Of a stretch of 64,000 nucleotides of DNA, positions 63,461 to 64,000 are shown one piece after another; the first letter of the stretch is position 1, and the number at the start of each line of letters is the position of its first letter. A program made the translations under genes and the position numbers. The stretch is from the NCBI RefSeq assembly GCF_030815295.1, contig NZ_JAUSWP010000004.1. One strand, written 5' to 3'. The DNA comes from Mycoplasma yeatsii (GTDB lineage Bacteria; Bacillota_I; Bacilli_A; Mycoplasmatales; Mycoplasmataceae). Below the pieces are notes generated by a model. It was not told the origin of the DNA, did no database searches, and was given only the letters and a program-made list of their open reading frames with translations.

Positions 63461-64000
63461 TAATAGATTATTATAATTTAAAGCTACAACACTCTTAATT
63501 TCTCAATATGAATTATTATTTTCTTGTTTTTCAAGTGTAACTTCAAATTCTTGACCAATAATATTATTAAATTGAGAAGTTGAGTATTTAGTTCTTATTA
63601 ATTTATATTTAATTTCATCTCTTGATGAACTAATATGTTTAGTTGTTCAAGCATCTTTTTCATAATATTGACCAATTTTTTCATATTCTTCTTTATTAAG
63701 TTCTTTTTGTTTATTATTTAAAACAAAACTTAAAGCTTCAAATAATGAAGTAACTGATTTTTTATTATTTACACTTACATTGTAAAACTCATCATTAATA
63801 TTTAATCCACCTAATAAAATACTTAAACTATGTGATATAGATTTTTTAATAAATCCTGATTGATCTATTCCTATTAAATATCTTAAAGGAGATACTGATT
63901 TATCAATTGTAATTTCATTAGTTAAATCTTGACCATCTAAAGTAAATTTAATTTTATCTCATAAGAAATAAGAATTATTAGGTTTAGTTGATCTATTATT
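63455..64000 (-). CDS. hypothetical protein (5' end outside the window)
   Basis: The last 181 codons of a longer minus-strand gene, open to the window edge. The visible part (LIGIDQSGFIKKSISHSLSILLGG...ALSFVLNNKQKELN...YWEIKSVVALNYNNLLQ) has no recognised motif; its start is beyond 64000. It is probably a lipoprotein or secreted protein, given the beta-rich pattern, but that is a guess. Confidence 0.6.

Overview
The window is a piece of a Mollicutes chromosome, very probably a Mycoplasma of the mycoides cluster (M. mycoides / M. capricolum / M. leachii relatives). The DNA is extremely AT-rich. TGA is read as tryptophan: recD2, aspS, hisS, uvrC, ptsI, hsdR, hsdM, trmFO and many other genes are only whole when internal TGA codons are translated as Trp. 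Genes are tightly packed, and lipoprotein leaders resemble the Vmm/Vmc type. All CDS limits below use genetic code 4.

Layout. 0.1-5 kb: a BspA-like repeat surface protein, a RecD2-type helicase, a membrane protein and a probable small RNA. 5-11 kb: tRNA-Gly, rpsO, and a minus-strand operon of two or three uncharacterised proteins, engB and a P-type cation ATPase. 11-12.6 kb: a plus-strand pair including a choline-kinase-like phosphotransferase. 12.6-20.3 kb: a surface-protein region with two paralogous membrane-anchored coiled-coil proteins, a putative zinc metalloprotease, a coiled-coil/BspA lipoprotein and a low-complexity lipoprotein. 20.4-23.4 kb: aspS and hisS.

23.5-41.2 kb is an accessory island. 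It holds a structured small RNA, four long palindromes, an AAA (DUF4143-type) ATPase bracketed by inverted repeats, and a YobI/KAP-like membrane NTPase. Next comes a complete type I restriction-modification locus (hsdR, hsdS, hsdM), four silent hsdS specificity cassettes in the opposite orientation and a tyrosine recombinase. It ends with a decayed second YobI-like NTPase and a fragment of greA. The geometry is that of an inversion system that reshuffles DNA specificity.

41.3-64 kb returns to mostly core genes. They are a nonsense-mutated alanine dehydrogenase, greA, a dicarboxylate/amino-acid symporter, an NADH oxidase family flavoprotein, uvrC, an RNase J paralogue lacking its metal ligands, a second low-complexity lipoprotein, nadK, a short-chain dehydrogenase and three unknown proteins. 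After these come trpS, trmFO, an ECF-type S-component candidate, infC-rpmI-rplT with a leader, crr, ptsI, coaD and the 3' part of an unknown gene.

The most notable features are the phase-variable type I R-M locus and a family of four small RNAs. The RNAs are at about 23.5, 46.1, 46.35 and 52.2 kb and share a core and covarying helices. Their core resembles part of eukaryotic U6 snRNA, as was reported for an M. capricolum small RNA (recalled as MCS4). Homopolymer-spaced promoters of surface lipoproteins are a third.
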